DNA of 64,000 nucleotides from Macrothele yani (GCA_039090855.1 CM077005.1:79170607-79234606); one strand, 5' to 3'. Shown: positions 44,236 through 55,623, counted from the stretch's first letter. A program made the numbers and translations. The notes: generated by a model not told the origin, from the letters alone.

Positions 44236-44848
44236 TCCAAAATTTAAGTATTTAGAATGGATTAACAAATTGAACTTTCCTCCATAGTTCCTTGATTTCG
44301 GAAACATCTGGATTTTTTAAAGCAACTTTCTGGAGTTTGGGTGCCTTGGTTGGCTGTTATGTATTTAGGATAAGATAATTAATATGAAGATAATATTGGA
44401 TGAAGACCACAAGCAGGTTCTTCAATGAGTCATTTTTTGTGCATTCTGGAAATAATTTGGAAAATTTTATGCTTAATTTAATTTATGCATGAGATTTTAT
44501 CTCATGCATAATTTAATTTATTCATGAGATTTTATCTCAAGCATAATGATCAGGAAGAAATAACTTAAGTTTTTTGTTTTTAATTTGATTGTATTCTGTC
44601 TTAAAATGTGACCAACTGAAATTTTCTGAGAATTTCATAATTCTAAACAATCATACTGTGCTGGCAAATGTTAATGGTAGGATTTTGGTTGTATAAATTA
44701 ATCTAAAAAAATTTTAAGTTATGGAGGTCAATTATTAACAAAATATCCTTAAATTTGACTGAATGTGGATCTCCAACTTTATTGGTTTTTTTTTTTTTTT
44801 AAGCTATGCACTTTTTGCTTCTGTTAATCTAACACATTATATTTTTAG
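44236..44848. other. intron end before AFF exon; small palindromes
   Basis: AT-rich. A repeat near 44468-44545 combines direct and inverted copies of ATGCATGAGATTTTATCTCA. No coding sequence up to the acceptor at 44848. Confidence 0.5.
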
Positions 44849-44912
44849 GCAGTATTCTTCAGATTATTACTTGAGTGAAGCCAAAAAGCTGAAGCACCAA
44901 GCTGACAAAGAG
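44849..44912 (+). CDS. lilli: AFF/lilliputian-family gene, exon starting the C-terminal homology domain
   Basis: 64-base exon. The acceptor is ATTTTTAG ending at 44848 (a second AG at 44852 would break the phase with exon 5724-5872). The donor is GAG then GTAATC at 44913. After the G that completes a Lys codon it reads QYSSDYYLSEAKKLKHQADKE, matching the start of the AF4/FMR2 C-terminal homology domain (S-x-x-Y-Y-x-x-E-A-K-x-L-K-H-x-A-D). It ends in phase 0, joining the exon at 53558. The conserved domain mediates AFF protein dimerisation in the super elongation complex. The reading frame continuing into the intron is not meaningful. Confidence 0.88.
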
Positions 44913-45616
44913 GTAATCTTTCTTTTATTATTATTTGTTATGTGTTGTGTAGTTTGTGAAAAATTCTTACAAGATGTTCATGTTTTACCACCGTACTTAT
45001 TCTGTATTCTAACACACATGATTTATGCAAATGTTTTTTTCAGTACTTGCATATTAATAATAATAATAATAATGGAAGCAGTTTTATTTACATGTGGTAT
45101 TTAATGTTGTTTTTTTTGTTGTTTTTTTAGTGTGTAACATCAGATTTAAACAAACATATCTGGCTTTATGTGAACAGTAACGTATGGGCTAAAAACCACA
45201 GCCTGTAATTTTTTTTTTTTTTTTTTTTCTTAAAAGTTGTGTGCTCAAAATGACTTTTTTTGTACTATTCTTTGTGTGTGTGTGGATATGAAGAAGGCCT
45301 ATGGTTCAATGGGAAAGAATTTGAGAAAGGCAAGTTGCTTTGTGTTTTCCAACAAATGCAGAATGCATGTGTGTGTGTGTGTTTTATGCTTTTATACAGA
45401 AATGATTTCACTTCCTGCAATGAAGATGGTTAGGTCTAAGGGTTGTAGCAGACCACCAGGAAGTGAGGCATACTGTGGAACTGGAAACATGCAGTAAATT
45501 ATAACTTCCTTCTATTTTGTATAAGTGTCAGAATGCTGTTTCATCACTTTGAATGGAGCCTTACATTTTCTTGTACTGCATCATGGCTGCCCCTCATGCT
45601 TTCGTGTGTGAAGTGC
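44913..45616. other. intron, no gene seen
   Basis: Contains (ATA)n near 45056-45074, poly-T runs and a short GT repeat near 45369. No recognised element. Confidence 0.5.
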
Positions 45617-46411
45617 TAGAGGTCTGCATGGTCCTGACTTTTTTTTTTTTCCATCAGTGAAGTGAAAATTCTGAGCTTGGGCCAGGCCTGTGCTGGTAGG
45701 TTTACAATTTTGCACATGGATTAAAGAAAAATGTTTCAACTCATGAAATGAACACTGCCTTGTTAAATAATCAGATGGTGAAGATCACTGAGTGAAACAA
45801 AAGACATGGGCGTACATCCATCACTGGATACATTAATTAATTACAGCTGAAATCGACAAACCAGGTTGTAAGATGACAAGATGAGTCCGAAATGGGCTGG
45901 TATATTTTTTTAAAGGCTGAAATCAAATTCTGTTTTAACTTCATTGACTTTAGCAACTAAAATATGTCTTCTTTTCTTTTCTGAGAAACGATTACATAAA
46001 CAGACTTCAACTTCACCAAAGCATTTGACTGAGCTTCTGGCATGGCTTGTTGATGCAGCAGAAATGAGGGAGCTTGAAGTATTTATTTTCATACTTGGAG
46101 ATCAAGGCTACTTTGTTTATGCCCAAGTGAGGAAGAGGAAATGCATTTATATTTGTAACAAAAGTAGGCAGTTACGTCTGAACCTCATCCATGGGAGGAA
46201 TTCCTACAAGAAATGGCACGTCTGTGTGCATTACATTACTACTGAGATAGTCCAGCTCAGTAGAGCAGCTTTGTTTCTCCAGGGGAAGTCTTGTATTATT
46301 TGCAATAAGTGGCAGAGAATATGTGATGAAAGTCTGAAACAGGGCAAGCCCCCTCAAGTTAGGGTATGGGCCAGGCCAGGCATTCCAAATTAAGGCCCAT
46401 GCAGACTTCTA
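45617..46411. mobile_element. hAT-type non-autonomous element, copy 1 (795 bp)
   Basis: Ends TAGAGGTCTGCATGG (45617) and the inverted CCATGCAGACTTCTA (46411). Flanks TGAAGTGC and TGAGCGGC agree at 5 of 8 positions, consistent with an old 8-bp duplication. Homologous over its length to 51750-52997. No transposase. Short frames inside are chance. Confidence 0.7.
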
Positions 46412-46995
46412 TGAGCGGCAACCGTGATGTACAGTGGTTTCCAAAATTAGACAAACACAAAATCCACACGACCGAGTTTAATGACAGTTGGTACAGATAT
46501 ACTTATATCGATAGTGCAGTGATACACAACAGAAAAGGAATATCATCACTGCATGGCAGTCCAAAAGCGATGCATCACATGGTTGGATTTTGAGAGGTGA
46601 ATAGGGAGTGTGATAACCCTGAATAGTGATACTGCTTGCACAATAGACATCATACTGTTTACAAGGTTGTAAATGAGAATTTATCGTAGTAAGTGCCATT
46701 TCTCCACCGAGGCACACATCTGAATCCCGGGAGGGTTCTGAGGGGGGTTGCTTGCATGCAATTGCTCTTCCCAAATGGGCTCTATCGGGTTCAGATCCGG
46801 ATATCTCACGGGCCACTCAAACCTGTGAATATCCTCACTCTCCATATATTCGTCTACTAGCTGAGCCCTATCGAGATGGGCATTATCATCCATGAAAAGG
46901 AACTGGGGGCCAACAGCTTTCCTGAAAAGCCGAACATAGGGCTCTAGTACGTCATCCCTGCAGTGTGCAGCAGTTAGGGTGCCTCTAGGAAACAC

Positions 46996-49959
46996 AGAGG
47001 TGCCAACTATTACGAATTGTCCATAATTATTACGGATTTGACTGTCAGATTACGGAATTACGGATAGGTTGGAATAATTATGGATTTCAGTGTGTTTTGG
47101 AAAATATCAATTTTGTATCCTTTTGTATTATGAATTTAGGGGAAATTTGTAAAACTAAATAAGAAAAACATTTAACAGTTTCTTAAAAAATCTCAAAAGC
47201 CAACTTTTTTTTTATCTGCTGCTTGCGGAATGATTGCTTTGCATGGTTACAACATTCTGCGTACTTAGTAGGTGTCTGAGTCGTGGATTGATTCTTGCAT
47301 TCTCATTGGATAGACTTCCCACCGCAAGACATCTCAAACGATGACGTCACACGGGTTCCGCACATACACAGGCGGTCGTAACGTCACGAGGTGGGAGTTG
47401 AAGCACAGGTCAGCCTATGACCTGGATGTCTACCGGCTGTTGCAGTGCATTGAGGCCGAGTGGGGAAGATAAACCAGTTTTTGTAGGAGCAGTGTCATTT
47501 TATTTTTCTGTGGCGCTTTGCTGGAGATTAGCGGCAACACGTTCTTTAGTTACATCATCGGCAAACATCAGTAGTTTTTTATTTCTTCTGACAACAAATC
47601 ATCACTTCTAATAGCGGTAAGGTTTATTGTTTTTCCTTAATTGTCTGTTTTTGACAATGAGTGGAAATATGAAAGGGAGTAAGAGAGTCAAAGTCCAGCA
47701 GCATTGCCGGGATGAATACTCTAAAACATGGCCGTGCATAACGAAATCAAATGTTTCCGAAAACCACGTTTTGTACCGTGTGTGGTTGCGATTTTTCAGT
47801 AGCCCATGCAGGACGAGATGATTGCCGAAGGCATATCCAGTCAATAAAACACGAGGATTATGTAAAATCAAAGACTCAATCAAAGCCTTTGGATAACTTT
47901 TTGCAAAGAAAAATGAAAATAATGTGATAAATGCTGAATTGCTGTTTACTACATTCATTGTGGAGCATAACCTACCTACCTATAGCAAGCTGTGATCATG
48001 CTGGTCCCTTGTTTCGTGCTATGTTCCCAGACTCGGATTTCGCGAAAAAATATGGCTGTGCTCGAACGAAAACTGGTGCACTAATCCAAAACATGGCGAG
48101 CTCAACACAGCAAGATATTGTCTCTGCTTTGCAGAAAAAATAATTTTCGTTAGCAACAGATGGGAGTACCGATTCAGGTGATCACAAGTTATACCCACTC
48201 GTGGTATCGTATTTTGATGAAGCCATCGGTCAAATCTGCACTTTGTTGTTGACAATGCTAGAGTCCAACGACAAAACAGGTAAGGGCATTTTTAAAAATA
48301 TAAATGCTGAATTCTGTAAAAGGAATATTCCATGGAAAAACTGTTTGTCTTTTGCATGTGATAATGCAAACACAATGTTAGGCCATATTAAAGGTGTTGC
48401 TGCTTTTTTAAAAGAAGTTCAATCCACAATAGTTATTCAGAGTTGTGCTTGCCACTTGATTCATTTGGCTGCAAAAAAAAAAGCCACAGCTGCTCTTCAG
48501 GAAATAAATGTAGAACAGTTTTTAGTACAGCTGTACTATTATCTTGATAAAAGTTCAAAAAGGAAAAACAGTCTCAGCTTGTGTCAGGCAGTCTGTGGTG
48601 GTGTTAAAGATCATAAAATTTTAAAGCATGTCAGCACTCGTTGGCTGTCACTTCTTGATGCTGTGAACAGGGTCCTGGAGCAGTGGGAAGCTTTGAAGCA
48701 GTTTTTTGGGGGAAATGAAGAAAATGTGCAACTTACTGCCCAAATTAAAGATCCGATGTTGAAACTGTCTTGTTTATTCCTTAGCAATGCACTCCCAGTG
48801 TTCACTTCTTTCAATGTATTTTTCCAGTGTGAAGAACCTGCCATACATCTCTTGCACAGAAAACTAATAAGCCTTTTCACAGATCTATTGGCAGGGTTTG
48901 TCAAACCGTCTGTGTTATATGAAACATCAACCTCAATCATAGATGTAAATTTTGCAAGAATGAAATATCAAAAAGAAGATTGTGACCTGGTAATTGGTGG
49001 GGCAGCCAGAGCTTATATACGCTCAAGTAGTTTTTCTAGTATGCAGTTAAGCAAGTTCTATTCTAGTGTCAGAAACTTCTACAAAGCGGCCTGTGCATAT
49101 ATACTGAAGAAGTTTCCCATGCAAAGTGAACTTCTGAAGCATGCTGTAGTAGCGGATATCTCAATGCGAAAGGCTTCTTATGCTTCCAAAGAATACATGG
49201 TCTCCTCATTTCCAAATGTGCTGAATTCTGAAGAAATAAAATAAACTAGATGCAGAGTTTGCTGCTTATCAGTTTGAATCTATCGATGAAGCTGCATATC
49301 CTAGAACAGATGTGGCATGGAATGAAACATCTAAGATGAAGGATTCATCTGGCCTTCCCAAGTATTCTGCATTGCCTAAACTAATGTTGGCAATATTGAC
49401 TATCCCTCACAGCAATTCCTCTACAGAGAGAATATTTAGTATAGTGAGGAAAAACCACACAGACTTCCGCCCAACAATGAGCACCAAAACATTAAGTGCC
49501 CTTCTTGTACAGAAAAATAAAGCATTTTCCTCAGGCGAGCCGTTTTATAAAAAGAAGTTTTCTGAAAAAGAATATACCACTGCAAAACAAGCGACAAGGG
49601 AGTCTTTATGTCAGCAATGACATGAGGTAAGGTAAGTAGAATATTGATAATTTAATTTCATAATTTTTTGTCAGGATAGTGGAAACATATAAGGTTATTA
49701 CACATTTCACGCATTAATTCCTCATGAAATACTTTTTCTGTGCGTTAATGATGAGGCTTTGTATGGTGATTACCAATAGGCACCTCATACAAGTATTACA
49801 GGTTACACAGTAGTACTATAATATTGTCCTTAACTTTGAAGAAAAAATGGCGTGTTACATTACTGAAAATATTACTGAAAGTTTGTGTTCTATTACTGAA
49901 ACATTACTGAAAAATCCCCTATTGATTACTGATACGTTCTGCTAGAGGTTGACACCTCT
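46996..49959 (+). mobile_element. hAT-3 DNA transposon, 2964 bp
   Basis: Ends AGAGGTGCCAAC (46996) and the inverted GTTGACACCTCT (49959), with perfect 8-bp duplication GGAAACAC (46988-46995, 49960-49967). Inserted in the Tc1-B transposase. Paralogue of hAT-2. Confidence 0.92.
47657..49620 (+). pseudogene. hAT-3 transposase (few frameshifts)
   Basis: MSGNMKGSKRVKVQQHCRDE at 47657, then across small frame changes a BED-like finger with Cys-x-x-Cys (VFCTVCGCDFSVAHAGRDDC then RRHIQS). 47931-48143: SCDHAGPLFRAMFPDSDFAK. 48150-49244: SLATDGSTDSGDHKLYPLVV (putative Asp), FACDNANTMLGHIKGVAAFL, SCACHLIHLAAKKKA, KHVSTRWLSLLDAVNRVLEQ and MKYQKEDCDLVIGGAARAYI. 49312-49620: WNETSKMKDSSGLPKYSALP and the dimerisation motif IPHSNSSTERIFSIVRKNHT. 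A stop at 49242 and frame changes near 47750, 47910 and 48142 inactivate it. Domain order and motifs are the same as in hAT-2. Confidence 0.88.
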
Positions 49960-50331
49960 GGAAACACATTCAGTAGCATGTGTGCATCCATCCAACATGA
50001 CGCCGGTCCAAACTAGGAGTCCTTCACCACCATAGTGGTCAATTTTTCTAATGCTGGGGGAACATTTCAGCTTCCTGCCTCACTCCAAATGTACATAGTC
50101 GAGAATCCATGTTTAGGCTGTACCTGAACTTGCCACTGAAAAGAACACCGGCCCATTGATCAGGGCTGATTTTGTTGGGCCAAATTCAGGCAGATCTTTC
50201 TGTGTGATGCAGCGAGTGGGATACAGACCACAGGCCTTCTTGCATACAGACATCTCTCGTGTAGTCTTTGTAAACTGTTTGCCTTGATATCACGGTTCTC
50301 GTAACACAGGAGATCTGCTGCGAGAGTTGCC

Positions 50332-50430
50332 TGGCTTATGGCAGCAAGCTGCTAAGAACAAACACATTCTATGGCAGCGAGCTGCTAGGCACAAACACAT
50401 TCTATGGCAGCGAACTGCTAAGGACATATT
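50332..50430. repeat. 33-bp tandem repeat, three copies
   Basis: Unit TATGGCAGC(A/G)A(G/A)CTGCTA followed by AG-AACAAACACATTC-type sequence, in the Tc1-B transposase. On the minus strand it encodes RCHRMCLCLAA-like repeats, not part of a normal transposase. Confidence 0.85.
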
Positions 50431-50912
50431 GACTTGTTGTGGGTGTCCTTGTCCCAGGTTTCTAGTTATTGTTCCAGTTTCCTGGAACTGTCCCCAGAGA
50501 TTCGAAACCACTTGCTTTGACACATTCAGCCATCTTACTACCTCAGTTTGGGATTGCCCTGTTACCAATCTACTGGTTACTCTCCACCATAAAGAGTCTT
50601 CTAAGGGAGGATGTGAAGCCATTCTTCCACTAACAGTCCAACTCAAGCTTCAATTGCCACACCCCATACAGAACATTTATCAAGGTGGCATGCCAGCCAG
50701 CTCGTTGACCTATGGTTGTTATTTGCATATTTCCATAGGAGCTACCACAATGTTGCGTGGGTACGTCAACTTAGTGTTTCTCCTTGCAGACAACTGTCAA
50801 CTATACAACTGACTGACTACAATGAGACATCTGACTATCTTTACAGTCAGTTGTCTCGTTTTGGACATATTCTTGAATTTGTGTTTGTTATGTTAATTTT
50901 GGACACCAGTTT

Positions 50913-51749
50913 AATTTTTCATACAAAAAGGCCATTAAAAAATTTTCCATTATTTTAGTGTAGGTTCATTTTTTTAGTACAATAGACCTTCCTTCTTGAA
51001 AATGGTCACACACGAAAAATTTGCAACAATTTTTCATTAACTGCTTTGGAATCACCTACACAAAAATAATGGAAACTTTTTTATTAAAAAATGCAGTAAT
51101 GATGAGGGTATCTTTAATTGACAGCAAAACGTTGATAATAACAGGAATGAATTTCTTGAAGTTACACGACATAGCACTTCAATACATGTAGGATGAATTT
51201 CATGCCCCAGGCCACACATAAAGATTATTTTCTGATTAGCAGTGTTTTTCAGATATGCTGCACATGTTGATGCAGCTCTTAATCCATTGTATGTATGTAA
51301 ATTGCCAGCTTGTTGATTCCTGCAATTATGGACAGCCTGGTCAGTGTTAAAGTGCTTGTTAATTGTGTGATATTGTGTTGTGTAATTTTTTTTGTGCATG
51401 TGTGTTTAATTTTGAGTTGTGCTATTATATTGTTCATATTTGAGAAAATTGTATGAAATCATACTTTCCACCATGATACCCCTGCAGAAGCTGTCATGTC
51501 CTGTGAGCAGTAATTCACTAAAACCACAAGCGATGAAACTATAGCCAAGGACTGTTACTAACAACAAAAGAGGGTTTATTGGTATAGAAGGGAATTCAAG
51601 AAAGAATGGATACATTTCAAGCATGTTTCATGAGGAATTTAAGTTAGGACAACATTTTTCACCATAGGAAAAGTTAATACAATGCAACTGATGCATCATA
51701 TTCGTGTCGGGCACTCGCAGATAATGCAGTCATGTTGCATTATGGGCAC
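50913..51749. other. intron, no gene seen
   Basis: Short chance frames only. Confidence 0.5.
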
Positions 51750-52997
51750 TAGAGGTCTACATGGGGCTAACCCAGCATGTAATATCCGCCCAGGCCCTCA
51801 AATCAGGCCTGTGTTTATTTTTCATCAGCTAAGTGAAAATTTTCAGGCTTAGGCTGGGCAAGGCCTGCACTGTAAGGTTCAGCATTTTGTTCCTGGATTA
51901 ATGAAAAACTTTTCATCTAACTAAATGAAGACTGACTTAATAAATAATCAGATAACAAAGATCACCCTCCACACACCCACTGAATGTAATGATAACAACT
52001 CAAATCTCAAATTGACATGATGAGCTGTAAGATGAGAGTCTGAAATGGGACAGTTTATTTCTTTAAAGGTTGAAATCAAAGTTCACTTTTGCTCTGGCTT
52101 TAGTGGATAAAGAAAATGCCCCACTTCTCCCAGAAATATTTATCTAAATAGACTTTTCAGCTTCACAAAACGAAAACCAAAATGATCTTCTTGTGCTATT
52201 CACTGCTGCAATGGAGATGAGGAAGTTCGTCTCAGCTGATATTGAGGCTACCTTGTTTTATACTTTAGTGCAGAAGAACAGGAAATGCGGTTACATTTGT
52301 AACAGAAGTATGTGGTGAGGTCTAAACCTCATCTGTGGAAGGAATTCCCTACCTACAAAGCATGGCATGCCCCTGTATTACATTCCCTTTACTACTGAAG
52401 TAGTGCACTGTGGTGGAGCAGGGGGGGTCTTCAATCTTTTCTGAATCACAGACCACATGACAAAATAGAATTGGACTTGCGAGCCACATAAAAAAGAAGA
52501 AAAATGCATGTTTATTATGAATATCGATTATTTCAGAGAGGTTCTAATCCACAAATGTAAGTTTTGGGTAAAGAAACATGTTGTTAACATGATACCTACG
52601 TTACAAAGAAGTCTGAAGTAGGTCCCTGATATGCTTACATTTTTTAGTAATCTTTAAAAACTTCAGTCATGTAATTTAGTGCAGCATAGCTCTTAGAAGA
52701 TTTGGGAATTGAATGTCCATGTACCCAAAATACCTGGATATTCATTTTTCCTTTTCAAAAATGTATTTATTTTCCATTTTAAAATTTTTTTTGTGGACAA
52801 AGACTCGCGAGCTATTAAAAAGTTATTCTGTGGGCCATGATTTAAGACTCCTGCTGTAGAGGAGGAAGCCTTGCATTATTATATGCAATAAATGGTGGAG
52901 AATGCATGGTGAACAGGTTGGACTGGGCCATTAACTGGAAATTCTGAGCCTGGCCTGGCTATCTGAGCTTTTCAAATTAAGTCCCATTCAGACCTTA
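51750..52997. mobile_element. hAT-type non-autonomous element, copy 2 (1248 bp) with nested MITE
   Basis: Starts TAGAGGTCTACATGG (51750) and ends with the inverted CCCATTCAGACCTTA (52997). Flanks ATGGGCAC and ATGTGCAC match at 7 of 8 positions. Longer than copy 1 because of about 430 extra bases (52427-52853) that begin CAGGGGGGGTCTTCAATC and end in an inverted relative (GATTTAAGACTCCTG). These extra bases are a second, nested hAT-type MITE. Confidence 0.75.
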
Positions 52998-53557
52998 ATG
53001 TGCACTACCCAAAGGTACTTCTTTATTAGATAGTTTTTGCAACAATTTAAGAGCTGTCTGAGCCTCAGATCTTCAAGCAAATCATTGTTTAGGACTGTGT
53101 GGCTGCAGTTATGTTTTTATTACATGTGGAATGAATTTTTTCAGATAAGGGAGTAAATTGTTCTGTTATACAGAGTAATATTTGGAAGTGCTTTTTGAAA
53201 TGTTTCTTGGCACGATGCAAACAGTTTGTTTGGAGAATAATGCTGAACAACGAAAATTCTGTTTGTGAGTCATTCATCTTGCTCAATAATTAAATTGCCC
53301 TGTGCTCAGGTGCAGTGCACAAACACACTTCTATTTTTCCTGCTGCTAACTACTCAACTTCATGAATATAGTGATGTCTCATTGGTCAAGGTCAATCAGA
53401 TTCTTGACCCATGAAACTTTGTGCATGCCGTGTACAGAAACTGATAATTTGAGTTTAGTTTTTAAATGAATGCCTTTGTGTATATGTTGTATTTCCTTTA
53501 TTTCTTTATAGTTTGATAATATTTCCATTGAAATTCAAGTTTTCTGATTCATTTCAG
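52998..53557. other. intron, no gene seen
   Basis: Ends in the acceptor TTTCTGATTCATTTCAG of the next AFF exon. Confidence 0.6.
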
Positions 53558-53694
53558 ACTGATCGAATGGTTCAGGCTATGAAATACCTTGAAGCAGTGC
53601 TTTATTTTATCCTCACCGGAAATGCCATGGAGCACAGTTACATAGATACTGACAGGGTGCACACCATGTACAAAGAAACTCTTACCCTCATCAG
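53558..53694 (+). CDS. lilli: AFF/lilliputian-family gene, exon of the C-terminal homology domain
   Basis: 137-base exon. The acceptor TTTCAG ends at 53557; the donor AG then GTATGT is at 53695. Continues in phase 0 from exon 44849-44912. Reads TDRMVQAMKYLEAVLYFILT, then GNAMEHSYIDTDRVHTMYKE and TLTLI, and ends with AG of an Arg codon. GNAME and the later MYxxTxxLIRY are the strongest signature of the AF4/FMR2 C-terminal homology domain. Vertebrate AFF4 and fly lilliputian have the same helix order. The upstream in-frame ATG at 53513 lies in the intron and is not a start. Confidence 0.92.
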
Positions 53695-54418
53695 GTATGT
53701 GTTTGAAAGAACACTAGTTCTTGAAAGTACACAGTTGTAAGTGATAGTATACTCTAGGTGGTTTGCTTTTTGTGGAAGTATTCAAATTTGGCTCCTAAGA
53801 CTCACATGATTAAAATTTCAGCATGCTTTTTAACCATCTCTTCTCTTTACTTTCTTATGTGTGTTGAAATTTTACTGTTCTGTAACATAAATATCAGAAA
53901 GGGGGCACATTTTTGTCATGTCTGTGCTACTGAAAAAACAAAACAAAAATGTAACTGAAAATTTGATTTTTGGACACAAACTCAAGCACTTTCTATGAAA
54001 TTTATAATAGATGGATGACTTCTGTAAACATTATATGTGATCTTCCAAATCATTGCCATCATCTCATATTTGCATGCTGTCACAGACAACTTTTTTTTTT
54101 TTAAGTTGGTTTAAATGAACTTCCTAAGGAGGAAATTTATTATAAACCAAAATTTCAAACATGAACATATAACAAAAAATTGGATATATTGAAGGTTTGT
54201 AATGCTAAATAGGTGACACTTTTAATTGCATTCTTATTTGATTTGAATATACCAGTTTTGAAGGTGATAATTTTTAAACAAAAATGGTTCAGGAATCTAA
54301 AACAAAATATCTTAAAGCACAAATTATAACAATGTGGCAAATCATCTGGTATAAGTAATCCACCATGACTTGAGGAATCATTTTATATTTTCTGTAACAG
54401 AATGTAATCTTCCAACGT
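53695..54418. other. intron, no gene seen
   Basis: Only a poly-T tract near 54090-54103. Confidence 0.5.
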
Positions 54419-54544
54419 AATAATAAACATTGACGGTAAACACTATAATTTGTGCATAAATACTAGTATTAAAAGAAATCCGTCTTGTTGCACGATGATA
54501 TTTATTCAGCTAAAAAAAAATGAAATCTATGTACAGGTTAAAAA

Positions 54545-54589
54545 ACACATAAGCACTTTCGGTGTCACAGTGACACCTTCATCAGATGT
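54545..54589 (-). ncRNA. hammerhead-ribozyme-like motif, PLE-C left
   Basis: Minus strand: CACAT, CTGATGA, one unpaired A, an 8-bp stem II GGTGTCAC/GTGACACC around a single T (so a 3-base loop in practice), GAAA, GTGC, TT, ATGTG. Stem I CACAT/ATGTG is a perfect 5 bp. Stem III is the minimal AG/CT. Confidence 0.75.
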
Positions 54590-54820
54590 GATTTCCATCA
54601 TGTGGTTACATGCTGGTCTTAAATACGTGGAGCAGATGCATCAGGGGAAAGGTAATGTTAGTGTCACATGATATACCAGATAACAAGACAGTCAAAAAAA
54701 GCAGAATTAGCCAACGAAAATTACTCAACAGAAACAATAGTTATTGTGCTGTCCTCCCTAATAAGATTGCTCCAGGGTTCAGGTAAAACACAAGGATAAT
54801 AGTCATTACAGCAACATGTA

Positions 54821-55510
54821 TTATAAGCCAAAATATAGAGGCTTTCTGTAAATAACAAGGAATAAACAGTTAGGTGTGTTTATGATCTTAGCGTTGTCCC
54901 AGTCTGGGATGGAATTCCCAGCACTTACAGTTCTTACTCTTCTTTGGTGATTCATATTTAAATTATATCTGTGTTCATTTAATCTCAAATCCAAATTTCT
55001 TTTGGTTGAACCCACATAATGATTATTTAGTTCACCAGAAATAGTGTCTAGCATAGGAATAACATACACACCCCATTTTTTCCCTTTTTTAATTTTGTCA
55101 CGATCGTTGCGATAATGGAATATAGATTGCATGATCGTATTCCAAATTGTATCTTATAACGGGAGCATATGTTGGTAAGAAGGTTTGCAATATGTGGATT
55201 GAAATCAACAGATCCAACATACTTTTTAGGCACTTGTTCACTAATTAAAGCAGTTGACATAGCAAACCGTACTTTATTGTGCACTCCCTTAACAACGTTG
55301 CCCGGATAACCATTGTTTTTAGCAAAGGATAATATCCACTGTAGTTCTTGAGCTTTGGCAAAATGGCTAGAAGAATGTGAATATGCTCTTCTAAATAGGA
55401 AGTGCAGAGCAGAAATTTTATGCTGAAAAGTGTGGGCAGAATTGTACGGAATTAGAGTGGGTGTGGAAGTGGGTTTTCGATAAACAGCAAAAGACAGGGA
55501 ATTGTCAGAA
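54821..55510 (-). pseudogene. PLE-C reverse transcriptase C-terminus and GIY-YIG endonuclease
   Basis: Frame 55048-55620 (real PLE sequence starts near 55510): NPSDNSLSFAVYRKPTSTPT (RT thumb), LIPYNSAHTFQHKISALHFL, LQWILSFAKNNGYPGNVVKG and YVGSVDFNPHIANLLTNICS. A frame change near 55080 leads to 54821-55132: KKWGVYVIPMLDTISGELNN (GIY), HYVGSTKRNLDLRLNEHRYN (YIG and helix) and SIPDWDNAKIINTP. The palm with YxDD is missing. The first residues of the long frame (TFGFTVTPSSDV...) are the antisense of the terminal repeat and not coding. Confidence 0.85.
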
Positions 55511-55578
55511 GGGTTACCTTTCCCATGATTCATCTGCTCCACGTATTTAAGACCAGCATGTAACCACATGATGGAAAT

Positions 55579-55623
55579 CACATCTGATGAAGGTGTTACT
55601 GTGAAACCGAAAGTGCTCATGGT
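55579..55623 (+). ncRNA. hammerhead-ribozyme-like motif, PLE-C right (degenerate)
   Basis: CACAT, CTGATGA, A, GGTGTTAC/GTGAAACC with one mismatch in stem II, GAAA, GTGC, TC, ATGG. Stem I is only 3 bp. Inverted partner of 54545-54589. Confidence 0.6.

Larger units (their letters stand above)
46681..50646 (-). pseudogene. Tc1-B transposase (decayed)
   Basis: N-terminal 50290-50646: PLEDSLWWRVTSRLVTGQSQ, VVRWLNVSKQVVSNLWGQFQ and TGTITRNLGQGHP. Then a 33-bp triplicated stretch in place of the normal linker. At about 50115-50160 the region equivalent to VLFSDESRFSL reads FSGKFRYSL-like, so the first catalytic Asp appears lost. After hAT-3, 46681-46995 gives VFPRGTLTAAHCRDDVLEPY, FLFMDDNAHLDRAQLVDEYM (second Asp) and FEWPVRYPDLNPIEPIWE (Glu). 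Many stops; inactive. Confidence 0.8.
46432..50912 (-). mobile_element. Tc1-B: Tc1/mariner remnant, split by hAT-3
   Basis: The left end CAGTGGTTTCCAAAATTAGA (46432, after TA) and an approximate inverted copy ending near 50912 (GTTAATTTTGGACACCAGT) bracket a minus-strand Tc1 transposase in pieces (50290-50646 and 46681-46995). hAT-3 sits between them. Confidence 0.75.

Noticed and set aside
55500..55620. N-terminal extension of the PLE-C frame (TFGFTVTPSSDV...)
   Set aside because: It is the antisense of the inverted terminal repeat including the hammerhead motif, not protein.
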